A stretch of DNA of 64,000 bases from Streptomyces celluloflavus (GTDB lineage: Bacteria > Actinomycetota > Actinomycetes > Streptomycetales > Streptomycetaceae), in contig JOEL01000060.1 of NCBI GenBank assembly GCA_000720995.1, positions 1-64,000 on the forward strand, read 5' to 3'. A program made the position numbers and the translations under genes. Of the stretch, positions 27,222 through 36,115 are shown in pieces; within the stretch, counting starts at the first letter, position 1; each line of letters starts with the position of its first letter. The notes under the pieces were generated by a model, which saw only the letters and a list, made by a program, of their open reading frames with translations, was not told the origin of the DNA and did not search any database.

Positions 27222-27979
27222 GCGTGCTGCTGCTGCGGCTCGCGGGGCCCCTCCAGGCGTGGGGGTCCGCGGCCCGCTTCACCCGCCGCACCACCGAGAA
27301 CGCGCCCACGAAGAGCGGCGTCCTCGGACTGCTAGCCGCGGCCCAGGGCCGTGCCCGGGACGCGGACCTCTCCGACCTGGCGGCTCTGGAGTTCGGCGTA
27401 CGGATCGATCAGCCCGGTGTCCGGCTCCGCGATTTCCAGACCGCGCACCACGCCGACTCGGGCAAGGCCATGCCGTTGTCGGAACGCTTCTATCTCGCGG
27501 ACGCGGTCTTCGTGGCGGGCGTGGCGGGTGATCCCAGCCTTCTCCACACGCTGTACGAAGCTCTGTTGGAGCCGGTCTTCCTGCCCTATCTCGGACGCCG
27601 CTCCTGTCCCCCCGCGCAGCCGGTGACGATATCGGAGCCGCTGAACACCACCCTCGAAGCCGCCTTGCGGGAAGCGGCATGGGAGGCATCCGCGCGGCAC
27701 CGGAAGCGATACACCAACTCCTGGCGCAATGGCCATGGTTCACACCAGGGCCCGCCGCAGCTGGAGCTGCTGCTCGACTGCCCCGCCGACGAAACCCCGG
27801 ACACCACACTGCGCGACCTCCCGCTCAGTTTCGACCCGCGCCATCGCCAGTACGGACTGCGCGGCATCCGCGGAACGCAGACAACACCGCCCCCGTCATC
27901 ACCACCCGCACCCTCGTCCCCGCCACCATTCCACGATCCGACCACCGTGCTGCTGCCCGCCGCACCGAGGACCACCTGA
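27218..27979 (+). CDS. cas5: Cas5e/CasD, Cascade crRNA 5'-handle-binding subunit
   Basis: The 253-residue protein starts SVLLLRLAGPLQAWGSAARFTRRTTENAPTKSGVLGLLAAA, the Cas5e family hallmark, and has RLRDFQTAHHADSGKAMPLSERFYLADAVFV. It caps the crRNA 5' end and contacts Cse1. The last 40 residues are Pro/Ser-rich and probably unstructured. ATG 27218 overlaps the cas7 stop and its own stop overlaps the cas6e start by one base. Confidence 0.92.
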   Translation: MSVLLLRLAGPLQAWGSAARFTRRTTENAPTKSGVLGLLAAAQGRARDADLSDLAALEFGVRIDQPGVRLRDFQTAHHADSGKAMPLSERFYLADAVFVAGVAGDPSLLHTLYEALLEPVFLPYLGRRSCPPAQPVTISEPLNTTLEAALREAAWEASARHRKRYTNSWRNGHGSHQGPPQLELLLDCPADETPDTTLRDLPLSFDPRHRQYGLRGIRGTQTTPPPSSPPAPSSPPPFHDPTTVLLPAAPRTT

Positions 27980-28695
27980 TGTACCTGACCCGCTTCCGCG
28001 TCAACACCGCGCGATCCGAGGCCCGGCGGCTGCTCGGCTCCCCCCACCTCGTGCACGGCGCGGTGAACATGTCCTTCTCCACGCCCCCGCCCCGGGACGG
28101 ATCGGGCCCCCGGGTACTGTGGCGAGTCGACCGCAACTCACCCGCCGAGACCCTGCTGTTCATCGCCGGTCCGGCCCGCCCCGACCTGACCCATCTGGTC
28201 GAGCAGGCAGGCTGGCCGGCCGCGGACGGCCCCGGCTGGACGACGTTCGCCTACGGCACGTTCCTCACCGCACTCGCCAAGGGAGACACCTGGGGATTCC
28301 GGCTCACGGCGAACCCCCTGCACCACATCCGCCACCCGGACGACAAGGAGGGCGCGCGCACCAAGCGGGCCGCCCACCAGACCCCGTACCACCAGGCGCG
28401 GTGGCTGCTGGAGCGGCAGCAGCGCGCGGGATTCGAGGTGGTACGGAAACCGGTGGAACGCCGGCTCCTGGAACGGGGCGACGAGCATGAACTGATCGTC
28501 CGCGACCAGCGCCCCTTGCAGTTCCGCAGGCCCCCGTCGAAGTCCGGTCGCGAGGACGTCCGCTTCACCAAGGTCACCTTCGACGGCCGGCTCCGCATCA
28601 CGGACCCCGACACCTTCCGCCGCACGCTCACCCACGGCCTGGGCAAGGCCAAGGCGTACGGCTGCGGTCTGATGACGCTCGCCCCGGTGCGGTGA
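27979..28695 (+). CDS. cas6e: Cas6e/CasE, crRNA-processing endoribonuclease
   Basis: The 238-residue protein has the tandem ferredoxin-like Cas6e layout. SPHLVHGAVNMSF places His26 at the catalytic position known in Cas6e enzymes, with His23 where many family members have Tyr. The glycine-rich loop GLGKAKAYGCGLMTLAP lies at the C-terminus. It cuts each repeat hairpin to release crRNA and stays bound. The repeats in this window contain the CCCCGC/GCGGGG stem it would bind. ATG 27979 shares one base with the cas5 stop. Confidence 0.92.
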   Translation: MYLTRFRVNTARSEARRLLGSPHLVHGAVNMSFSTPPPRDGSGPRVLWRVDRNSPAETLLFIAGPARPDLTHLVEQAGWPAADGPGWTTFAYGTFLTALAKGDTWGFRLTANPLHHIRHPDDKEGARTKRAAHQTPYHQARWLLERQQRAGFEVVRKPVERRLLERGDEHELIVRDQRPLQFRRPPSKSGREDVRFTKVTFDGRLRITDPDTFRRTLTHGLGKAKAYGCGLMTLAPVR

Positions 28696-28698
28696 CCG

Positions 28699-29649
28699 AT
28701 GAGCACCGTCAACCGTCGGGGTGCCTCCTCGCCCCGTGACCTCGCCCGGATCGGCGACCGTCTCTCCTTCGTCTATCTGGAGCGGTGCACCGTCCATCGC
28801 GACTCCCACGCGATCACGGCGGAGGACGCGGACGGAGTCACGCACATCCCGTCCGCCACCATCGGCACACTCCTGCTCGGCCCTGGGACTCGTATCACCC
28901 ACCAGGCGATGGCCGTCCTCGGTGACTCCGGCGCGGGTGTGGCGTGGGTCGGCGAGCACGGGGTGCGCTACTACGCGGGTGGCCGGGCGCTGACCCGCTC
29001 GTCGGGCCTGGTCGAGGCCCAGGCCACCGCGTGGGCGAACCGGCGCACCCGGCTGGAGGTGGCCCGCGCCATGTACCGCCTGCGCTTCCCGGACGAGGAC
29101 CCCGCCGGCCGTACTCGGCAGGACCTCCTCCTCATGGAGGGCCGGCGTCTGAAGGACTGCTACCGGCACGAGTCGGCCCGCACCGGAGTTCCCTGGCGCC
29201 GCCGCGAGTACCACCGCGACGACTTCTCGGCCGGCGACGCACCGAACCAGGGCGTCACCGCGGCGGCACAGTGCATGTACGGAATCGCCCACGCCGTTGT
29301 CGCGGCCCTCGGCTGTTCCCCCGGTCTGGGCTTCGTCCACTCCGGCCACGAGCGGTCGTTCGTCCTCGACGTGGCCGACCTGTACAAGACCGAGATCGCC
29401 ATCCCGGCAGCGTTCGACGCGGCGGCGGAGGGCGTGGAGGACGTCGCGGCGCGTACCCGCCGCATGCTCCGGGACCGCATCAACGAGACCGGCCTGCTCG
29501 ACCGCTGCGTCCGGGACATCAAGGACCTGCTCTCCTACGACGGGACGCGCGACACGGCCGACCCGTCCCAGGACCGCATGACCCTTCAGTCCGACGGCGA
29601 CCGACACGTCGAGGGTGGCCGCAACTACGGCGACGAGATCATCTGGTGA
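28699..29649 (+). CDS. cas1: Cas1e, spacer-integration endonuclease
   Basis: The 316-residue protein has the Cas1 metal-binding residues at expected places: E147 (LLLMEGRR), H214 and D224 (GFVHSGHERSFVLDVADLYK). With Cas2 it inserts new spacers at the leader end. The basic N-terminal beta region (about 1-90) and helical catalytic region are both complete, so adaptation appears functional. The start lies 3 bp after cas6e and the stop overlaps cas2. Confidence 0.95.
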   Translation: MSTVNRRGASSPRDLARIGDRLSFVYLERCTVHRDSHAITAEDADGVTHIPSATIGTLLLGPGTRITHQAMAVLGDSGAGVAWVGEHGVRYYAGGRALTRSSGLVEAQATAWANRRTRLEVARAMYRLRFPDEDPAGRTRQDLLLMEGRRLKDCYRHESARTGVPWRRREYHRDDFSAGDAPNQGVTAAAQCMYGIAHAVVAALGCSPGLGFVHSGHERSFVLDVADLYKTEIAIPAAFDAAAEGVEDVAARTRRMLRDRINETGLLDRCVRDIKDLLSYDGTRDTADPSQDRMTLQSDGDRHVEGGRNYGDEIIW

Positions 29650-30023
29650 CCGTCATCGTCCTCACCAACTGCCCGGTCGCCCTGCGCGGTCTGCTCACCC
29701 GCTGGCTCCTGGAGATCTCCCCGGGCGTCTTCCTCGGCGCCCCCTCCACCCGCATCCGCGAGTCCCTGTGGAAGGAAGTCCGCCAATACGCGGGCCAGGG
29801 CCGCGCCCTGCTCGCCTACCAGACCAACAACGAACAGGGCTACACATTCGAAACCCACGACCACTCATGGCACCCCACCGACCACGAGGGCCTGACATTG
29901 ATCCACCGCCCGTCCCCGAAGACTCAACGCCCGGCGCCACGGGCATCGGATGGGCCGACGCCGGATGTTCCACGCCAGGGCTGGAGCAAGGCGTCCAAGA
30001 GGCGGAAGTATGGGGGGCGGTAG
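29646..30023 (+). CDS. cas2: Cas2e, adaptation complex structural subunit
   Basis: The 125-residue protein begins VTVIVLTNCPVALRGLLTRWLLEISPGVFLG and contains RALLAYQTNNEQGYTFETHDHSWHPTDHEGLTLI, characteristic of Cas2e. It dimerises between two Cas1 dimers. The C-terminal tail (about 95-125) is basic and longer than the minimum. GTG 29646 overlaps the cas1 stop by 4 bp. The CRISPR leader follows directly. Confidence 0.93.
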   Translation: MTVIVLTNCPVALRGLLTRWLLEISPGVFLGAPSTRIRESLWKEVRQYAGQGRALLAYQTNNEQGYTFETHDHSWHPTDHEGLTLIHRPSPKTQRPAPRASDGPTPDVPRQGWSKASKRRKYGGR

Positions 30024-30168
30024 GAGGGCTAGGTGTCGGGCTGGGGGAGGGTTGTGGGGGGCGCGCTTTCCTCGTTGTCCGCGAGGTGAGGAGGTGGGGG
30101 GTATGTCGGAATCTGCGGAAGTGAGTAAAAACGGCCGCGTTGCTGGTTGAAAGGCCAGGTCAGGGCTT
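30024..30168 (+). promoter_or_regulatory. CRISPR leader
   Basis: The 145 bp between cas2 and the first repeat contain a G-rich tract and then a relatively A/T-containing stretch (GAGTAAAAACGG) about 40 bp before the first repeat. Position next to cas2 and at the end with uniform repeats identifies it as the leader, where pre-crRNA transcription and spacer integration would start. Confidence 0.6.
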
Positions 30169-32499
30169 GTGGTCCCCGCGGGTGCGGGGGTGGTCCCCGG
30201 AGGCGGAGGGGCGGCGGCTGACAGTCGGTGTGGTCCCCGCGGGTGCGGGGGTGGTCCCTGAGCGGCGAACAGCAGCTTGCAGGCGCCGCGGTGGTCCCCG
30301 CGGGTGCGGGGGTGGTCCCCCGGCGCTGCGCACCGCCGAGGGCCGCCAGGCGTGGTCCCCGCGGGTGCGGGGGTGGTCCCTTGGCGTCCGGCTGAGTGCC
30401 GAAGGTCTCGGCGTGGTCCCCGCGGGTGCGGGGGTGGTCCCCTGGGCACCGCGTGCAGCGTCCGCTGCTACGAGTGGTCCCCGCGGGTGCGGGGGTGGTC
30501 CCAAGTGCTGTCGGCGAGTCGTCGATAAAGCCACGTGGTCCCCGCGGGTGCGGGGGTGGTCCCCACGCGGGGCGTTCACCCGGCTGCGGGCTGGTGTGGT
30601 CCCCGCGGGTGCGGGGGTGGTCCCGCGTCGCAGCTGAACAGCCCGCCGATGTCGTCGTGGTCCCCGCGGGTGCGGGGGTGGTCCCAAGGCGGCAGTGCGG
30701 GAATCTTCCAGAGCGAGTGGTCCCCGCGGGTGCGGGGGTGGTCCCAGGCTGTGCAGCAGCTCGAATTGACGATGTGAGTGGTCCCCGCGGGTGCGGGGGT
30801 GGTCCCAGGCTGATCGGGAGGGTGGTCCCCGCGGGTGCGGGGGTGGTCCCGAGTCCAGGGCCGCGCAGTGCGACGCGCAGGCGTGGTCCCCGCGGGTGCG
30901 GGGGTGGTCCCCCGAAGCGAAGAATACGTGGCGTAGACCGTGAGTGGTCCCCGCGGGTGCGGGGGTGGTCCCAGGCGTCCCGGCGTCAGCTCCGGGTCCC
31001 TGATGTGGTCCCCGCGGGTGCGGGGGTGGTCCCGGTTACTCGGGTGAGGTCATGTGGAACATCGGGTGGTCCCCGCGGGTGCGGGGGTGGTCCCGCACAG
31101 CCTCGGCCAGGTGCTCAATGCCGTCCGTGGTCCCCGCGGGTGCGGGGGTGGTCCCGCCCAGGATCCCGACCGGCGGGCTTGAGCGACGTGGTCCCCGCGG
31201 GTGCGGGGGTGGTCCCTCGCCGGGCTCGGCGTGCTTGTCTGACCGAGGGTGGTCCCCGCGGGTGCGGGGGTGGTCCCGGTTCGCCGCCAATTGGCGGCAC
31301 GGCGCTCGGGTGGTCCCCGCGGGTGCGGGGGTGGTCCCGACCCGTATATCGAGGACCCGGCGCGCTCGCCGTGGTCCCCGCGGGTGCGGGGGTGGTCCCC
31401 GAGGGCCTCCCCCGCGCCCGGGGTGATCTGGGTGGTCCCCGCGGGTGCGGGGGTGGTCCCGGCCCGCTCGCCGTCATCGACTGCGACACCGAGTGGTCCC
31501 CGCGGGTGCGGGGGTGGTCCCTGGCGGCCCTCGCCGGGGCCGGCCGACTCGACGTGGTCCCCGCGGGTGCGGGGGTGGTCCCCCCGAGCGCGACACACAC
31601 CCGTGGATCCGGTTGTGGTCCCCGCGGGTGCGGGGGTGGTCCCGCCACCGCCGAGATCGCGCTCCTGGTGGAGGGGTGGTCCCCGCGGGTGCGGGGGTGG
31701 TCCCGGCTGCGGGTGGCGCACTGACTGCTGCTCTCGGGTGGTCCCCGCGGGTGCGGGGGTGGTCCCAAGGCCGACCAGGACGGCCCCAAGAAGACCATGT
31801 GGTCCCCGCGGGTGCGGGGGTGGTCCCATGGCCATGGCCATGGCGCGCCCCACCACCACGTGGTCCCCGCGGGTGCGGGGGTGGTCCCACTGCCCCGCGC
31901 GAGCGCGCTCCGCGGCCGGAGTGGTCCCCGCGGGTGCGGGGGTGGTCCCGAAGTCGAGGCCGCCGATCTCCACCCGGAGACGTGGTCCCCGCGGGTGCGG
32001 GGGTGGTCCCCACCGGCGTCCCCACCGGCTTCGAGGACCTCGGTGGTCCCCGCGGGTGCGGGGGTGGTCCCTGAACTCAGACCAGATCCCGCGGTTCCGG
32101 TTTGTGGTCCCCGCGGGTGCGGGGGTGGTCCCATCCCGGCAGCCGCGATCGCGGCCGCCGCGTGGTGGTCCCCGCGGGTGCGGGGGTGGTCCCGCGATGG
32201 TGGCCGGGGCGAGTTCAGACGATTCAGTGGTCCCCGCGGGTACGGGGGTGGTCCCGCCCAGTAGGACACCCACCGGTGGGCACCAGGGTGGTCCCCGCGG
32301 GTGCGGGGGTGGTCCCGTGACCCAGGACCCATCAGGCAGCACGGTGTAGTGGTCCCCGCGGGTGCGGGGGTGGTCCCGTGGGGATGGGCGCCATTGCCCT
32401 GCTGATCGTGTGGTCCCCGCGGGTGCGGGGGTGGTCCCAACAGCAACACCCGGGGCCGGGGAGGGGTTCGGTGGTCCCCGCGGGTGCGGGGGTGGTCCC
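30169..32499 (+). CRISPR. Type I-E CRISPR array, 39 repeats and 38 spacers (leader-proximal part)
   Basis: The 29-bp repeat begins GTGGTCCCCGCGGG and ends with GGTGGTCCC; CCCCGC and GCGGGG form the hairpin. Repeats start at 30169 and then every 61 bp with few exceptions: one 60-bp step (30657 to 30717), two 62-bp steps (31676 to 31738, 32165 to 32227) and one 44-bp step (30778 to 30822, a 15-bp spacer). All repeats appear identical except the one at 32227, which has GTACGGGG in place of GTGCGGGG. Both ends of the repeat carry GTGGTCCC, an 8-bp direct repeat that favours recombination. The array continues beyond a group II intron at 34960. Confidence 0.97.
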
Positions 32500-33059
32500 C
32501 ATCATGAAGCTACGCAAGCACGGCGTGCGCCGTGAGGCGCTTCGTTGTATCCCCGACTCAATCGGGAGGAACTTGGAGGAATGTTTCTGGGTCACCTGAC
32601 TTACCTGGACGCGAAAGCGCGAGGGGACAAGAGCATGCCAGGGAAGCGGCGGCCGTCTGGAGGCGTCCAGGGCGGGGTGCCGCAAGACCCGCACGATAAG
32701 GCCAAGGCTGGATTGCTTGAAGCCCAATCTCCGGTGGTGAAAGTGCGCACCCGTCGGAATGACGTCTGAAACCGACGTCGCGTCATGCCCGGCCGTGAAC
32801 CGTGAAGCCGAGGCAACCTCCATGACGCGAAACGCCGCCCAACGAGGGTGGTTAAGGAGATGAGTGGGCGGCCTACGTCGTGCTCGATACGTACAACGGA
32901 GACGTACCACGGGATCGCCTACGGGGCGCGAGCCCTATGGCGACGGAGGTGTCGTAGTAGTCGCAGGAGTAACGACCTGCCAAGGAGGCCGGGAAAGCCG
33001 GGACCACAGGGCGAAGGGCACCAGGTGATCGAGATGTTCGGCGAAGGGAAGCATGCGCA

Positions 33060-34850
33060 ATGCAGAGCGCTGAAACGGTGCTGAGCGTCCTCCGCAAGCG
33101 CGGTGAGAGAGGTCTGCCGGTTGAAAGGCTGTACCGGCAGTTATTCAGCACGGAGTTGTTCCTGCTGGCTTACGGGCGCATCTACGCCAACAAGGGTGCG
33201 ATGACTCCCGGGGCCACAGGGGAAACCGTGGACGGCATGTCCCTGGAGAAGATCCAGAAGATCATCGAATCGCTGCGCAATGAGCGTTATCGGTGGTCTC
33301 CGGCACGGCGTGTCTATATCGAGAAGAAAGGGTCAGCCAAGAAGCGCCCGCTAGGATTGCCGACTTGGTCGGACAAGCTCGTGGCCGAAGTGGTTCGCCT
33401 GCTCCTTGAGGCGTACTACGACGTCCAGTTCTCCGACCATTCCCATGGCTTCCGTCCCGGCCGGGGCTGTCACACCGCGCTGAGCGAGGTGGAACGGTAC
33501 TGGACGGGAACCCATTGGTTCGTCGAGGGCGATATCTCCGACTGCTTCGGCAGCCTTGACCATGGCGTCATGCTGTCGATCCTGTCGGAGAAAGTCCACG
33601 ACGGCCGTTTCCTCCGGCTGATCGGGCACATGCTCAAGGCTGGGTATCTGGAGGACTGGCGCTGGAATGCGACACTCAGCGGTGCTCCGCAGGGTGGCGT
33701 GGCCAGTCCGATCCTGTCGAACATCTACCTTGACCGGCTCGACCAGTTCGTTGAACAGTCGTTGCTGCCCGAATACAACCACGGCCGGCGTCGACAGCCG
33801 AACCGGGCGTACCGACGGCTGGAGCACTGGATCCAAGGGGCGAGACGGCGCGGTTGTCGGAAATCGGTGCGGGAGCTTGAGCCTCGCCGCCGAGCCCTGC
33901 CGAGCCAAGACCCCAACGATCCGGACTACCGGCGGCTTCGGTATGTCCGCTATGCCGACGACTGGCTGCTGGGGTTCGCCGGGCCCAGGCACGAGGCAGA
34001 GGAGATCAAGTCGAAGATCCGGAGGTTCCTGCGAGAGGAACTCAAGCTGGAACTCTCCGAACCCAAGACGTTGATTACACACGCCACCAGCCAGGCGGCG
34101 CACTTCCTCGGCTACGACATCAAGTCCCAGTACGCCAATGACAAGATCACCCGGAATCGCCGGGCAGTCAATGGTTCCATTGGGCTGTTCGTACCCAGGC
34201 AGGCGATCAGGCAGCGATGTGCGCTCTACATGAGCAAGGGAAAACCGGCGCTGAGAGGCTCGGTTATGCGTGACGATGACTTCACCATCGTCGCGAAGTA
34301 CCAGTCCGAGTTTCAAGGTGTCGTTCAGTACTACCTCCTGGCCCAGGACGTCTTTCGCCTGGGCAGGCTCCGATGGGTCATGGAGACTTCGATGCTGAAG
34401 ACCCTGGCCGGGAAACACCGCAGCACGGTCACGAAGACGGCTCGAAAGTACAAGAGACTGATCGAGACGCCAGACGGGCCGCGCACATGTTTCCAGGTCA
34501 CGGTTGAACGTGATCGAGGGAGGAAGCCGCTGGTCGCCCGCTTCGGCGGGATCCCGCTCAAACGACAGCGTACAGCGACCCTCACCGATCTCAAGCCCGT
34601 CATGGCCAGCAGCAAACGCAACGAGTTGATCCACCGGCTCCTCGCGGAATGCTGTGAAATCTGTGAATCCCGGACGCAGTTGGAAGTGCACCACGTCCGG
34701 AAGCTCGCTGATCTCAACCGGCCAGGGCGGCGGGAGAAACCCGCGTGGGTTCACCTCATGGCCATGCGACGGCGAAAAACCTTGGTGATCTGCCGCCGCT
34801 GTCATGAAGACATTCACGCTGGACGGCCCACCGCTGTTAAACGGACGTGA
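33060..34850 (+). CDS. ltrA: Group II intron-encoded reverse transcriptase/maturase/HNH endonuclease
   Basis: The 596-residue protein contains the RT blocks KKRPLGLPTWSDKLV, SDHSHGFRPGRGCHTAL, EGDISDCFGSLDH, GAPQGGVASPILSNIYLD and the active-site RYADDWLLGF, then a maturase X region. A C-terminal zinc-type HNH domain has CEICESRTQLEVHHV and VICRRCHEDIH. It helps the intron RNA fold and splice, then copies it into DNA at new sites. All catalytic residues are present and the frame is intact, so the intron may be active. ATG 33060 has GAAGGGAAG just upstream. It ends 9 bp before domain V. Confidence 0.93.
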   Translation: MQSAETVLSVLRKRGERGLPVERLYRQLFSTELFLLAYGRIYANKGAMTPGATGETVDGMSLEKIQKIIESLRNERYRWSPARRVYIEKKGSAKKRPLGLPTWSDKLVAEVVRLLLEAYYDVQFSDHSHGFRPGRGCHTALSEVERYWTGTHWFVEGDISDCFGSLDHGVMLSILSEKVHDGRFLRLIGHMLKAGYLEDWRWNATLSGAPQGGVASPILSNIYLDRLDQFVEQSLLPEYNHGRRRQPNRAYRRLEHWIQGARRRGCRKSVRELEPRRRALPSQDPNDPDYRRLRYVRYADDWLLGFAGPRHEAEEIKSKIRRFLREELKLELSEPKTLITHATSQAAHFLGYDIKSQYANDKITRNRRAVNGSIGLFVPRQAIRQRCALYMSKGKPALRGSVMRDDDFTIVAKYQSEFQGVVQYYLLAQDVFRLGRLRWVMETSMLKTLAGKHRSTVTKTARKYKRLIETPDGPRTCFQVTVERDRGRKPLVARFGGIPLKRQRTATLTDLKPVMASSKRNELIHRLLAECCEICESRTQLEVHHVRKLADLNRPGRREKPAWVHLMAMRRRKTLVICRRCHEDIHAGRPTAVKRT

Positions 34851-34858
34851 TCACTGGA

Positions 34859-34892
34859 GAGCGGAATGCGGGGAAACTCGCCCGTTCCGTTC
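34859..34892 (+). ncRNA. Group II intron domain V (catalytic RNA hairpin)
   Basis: The 34-nt element starts GAGCGGAATGCGGGGAAAC and ends CGTTCCGTTC. It has the GAGC start, GAAA tetraloop and two-nucleotide bulge characteristic of domain V. Domain VI follows at about 34893-34952. Confidence 0.85.
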
Positions 34893-34959
34893 GGGAAGGG
34901 GCCGTCGGAAAAGGACCCGCGCCACGGGCACCTCGTCGGCGGCCTACTTCACTCATGGG

Positions 34960-35070
34960 GTGGTCCCCGCGGGTGCGGGGGTGGTCCCCGCGGGTGCGGG
35001 GGTGGTCCGGAGTTACCCGGGGCCGGCGCAGCCGGGACAGCGTGGTCCCCGCGGATGCGGGGGTGCTCCC
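34960..35070 (+). CRISPR. Leader-distal end of the CRISPR array after the intron (three repeats, one spacer, one collapsed unit)
   Basis: Repeats lie at 34960-34988, 34981-35009 and 35042-35070. The first two overlap by the shared GTGGTCCC end sequence, so a whole spacer has been lost between them. The third is degenerate (GCGGATGCGG and GTGCTCCC), the usual decay at the old end of an array. The spacer between the second and third is 32 bp. Confidence 0.9.
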
Positions 35071-35147
35071 TGGCACCAACGCAGGCCGAAGCCCCGCCCG
35101 CTGTGCTTGAACGGAACGGCACCGGACGGGGCGGCAGCCATCGGGCG

Positions 35148-36115
35148 TCAGATGGTGAAGCGCCATGAATCGTCGGGGGTCAGCAGGTGGCTGCCGTCGG
35201 GGGAGAGTTCCGCGCGCATCGAGTGCAGAGAGAACCTGTTGTTCTCCTCCCACCTACTGCGGACACGTTCCAGCTCATCCCACAGTCGGCGGGGGCCGCC
35301 CTGGTGCACCAGGGGCGACGTTCCGTCCTCGGCTCGGGCCCATGCCCCGTCCGCAGCGAGCAACCACACCACGCGCCGCCCGTCGTCCGGGTAGGTAGCC
35401 GCGCGGGTCTCGACCCCGGGCGTGTCCAGCTCGAACAGCCACCGGAGCGGCCATTCCTGCCACAGGTCGGGAATGGATCCCTCGGGGGGCCGCACGTCCT
35501 CGCCCTCCCGTACGCGGGCAGTCACGAACACGTCGTTCAGCTTCGCCGGGTAGTCCGCTTCCTGCCGGGTCTCCATGAATGTGGCCGGGTCGGGCTGGAC
35601 GGTGCCGCGTGCGATGCCGTCCGGTCCCATGTCTGCCGTGATCAGCAGTGCGGTGTGGGCAATCGTCGTGACCAGCCTTCCGCCGGGACGCAGCGCGCGG
35701 AGCCACGACGCAGGGACGGGCCGTACGGAAACGGTCGCCATGATGCGGTCGTACTCGGTATCGGGGAGTTCCCCGGTGGCGTCGACGGCTGCCAAGCGCG
35801 GCGTGCGCCCGAACTCGGCGAGGCGCGTACGGGCGGCCTCGACCAGGTACGGGTCCACGTCCCGGCGTGCGTGGGGCCGACGCGGGTCACCAGCGTTTCG
35901 TCCGTGTACGCGGCGTGCAGCCGCTCCGGGGAGTCCTCGGCGAGGTCTACCAACTCCCATTCCTGGGTCGGGCTGTTCGGGATGCGCTGCCACCAGCGCG
36001 GGACGAGCTTGTGACGGGGGGTGTTGCTGACGGCTTCATGCCATCCGGGCGCGTTCGCGGTCACCTTGTCGGCGAGCGCGTGAGCGGCGTTGGCCCATGC
36101 GGGCGCTTCGGTCAT
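35148..36115 (-). pseudogene. Methyltransferase of ATP-grasp RiPP system, broken by internal deletion
   Basis: The N-terminal part (from ATG 36115: MTEAPAWANAAHALADKV ... LVTRVGPTHA) and the C-terminal part (DVDPYLVEAARTRLAEF ... SWRFTI, ending at 35148) are in different frames. They are joined near 35860-35885. In this PIMT-like (protein-isoaspartate methyltransferase-like) family the missing middle carries the glycine-rich SAM-binding motif I, roughly 60-75 residues. The product cannot bind SAM, so the gene is dead unless a sequencing error is involved. Its start overlaps the ATP-grasp stop by 4 bp. Intact relatives methylate an Asp of the modified peptide, which can lead to aspartimide formation. 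Confidence 0.8.

Larger units (their letters stand above)
32525..34952 (+). mobile_element. Group II intron inserted inside a CRISPR spacer
   Basis: The element begins GTGCGCC (group II GUGYG 5' end) and ends with a domain VI 3' strand, CCTACTTCAC, where the bulged A is 7 nt from the end and the last dinucleotide is AC. Removing 32525-34952 joins 25 nt (32500-32524) to 7 nt (34953-34959), a 32-nt spacer between two repeats spaced exactly 61 bp, which fixes both boundaries. A candidate EBS1, GCCGTG at 32792-32797, is complementary to the last six 5'-exon bases CACGGC. The element encodes an RT/maturase with HNH domain and appears complete at 2428 bp. Confidence 0.92.

Noticed and set aside
30396-31724. 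Long repeat-encoded open frames (VVPAGAGVV or PPPHPRGP repeats) across the CRISPR array on both strands
   Set aside because: They are translations of the 29-bp repeat in a GC-rich array with no stops and have no ribosome site or family character.
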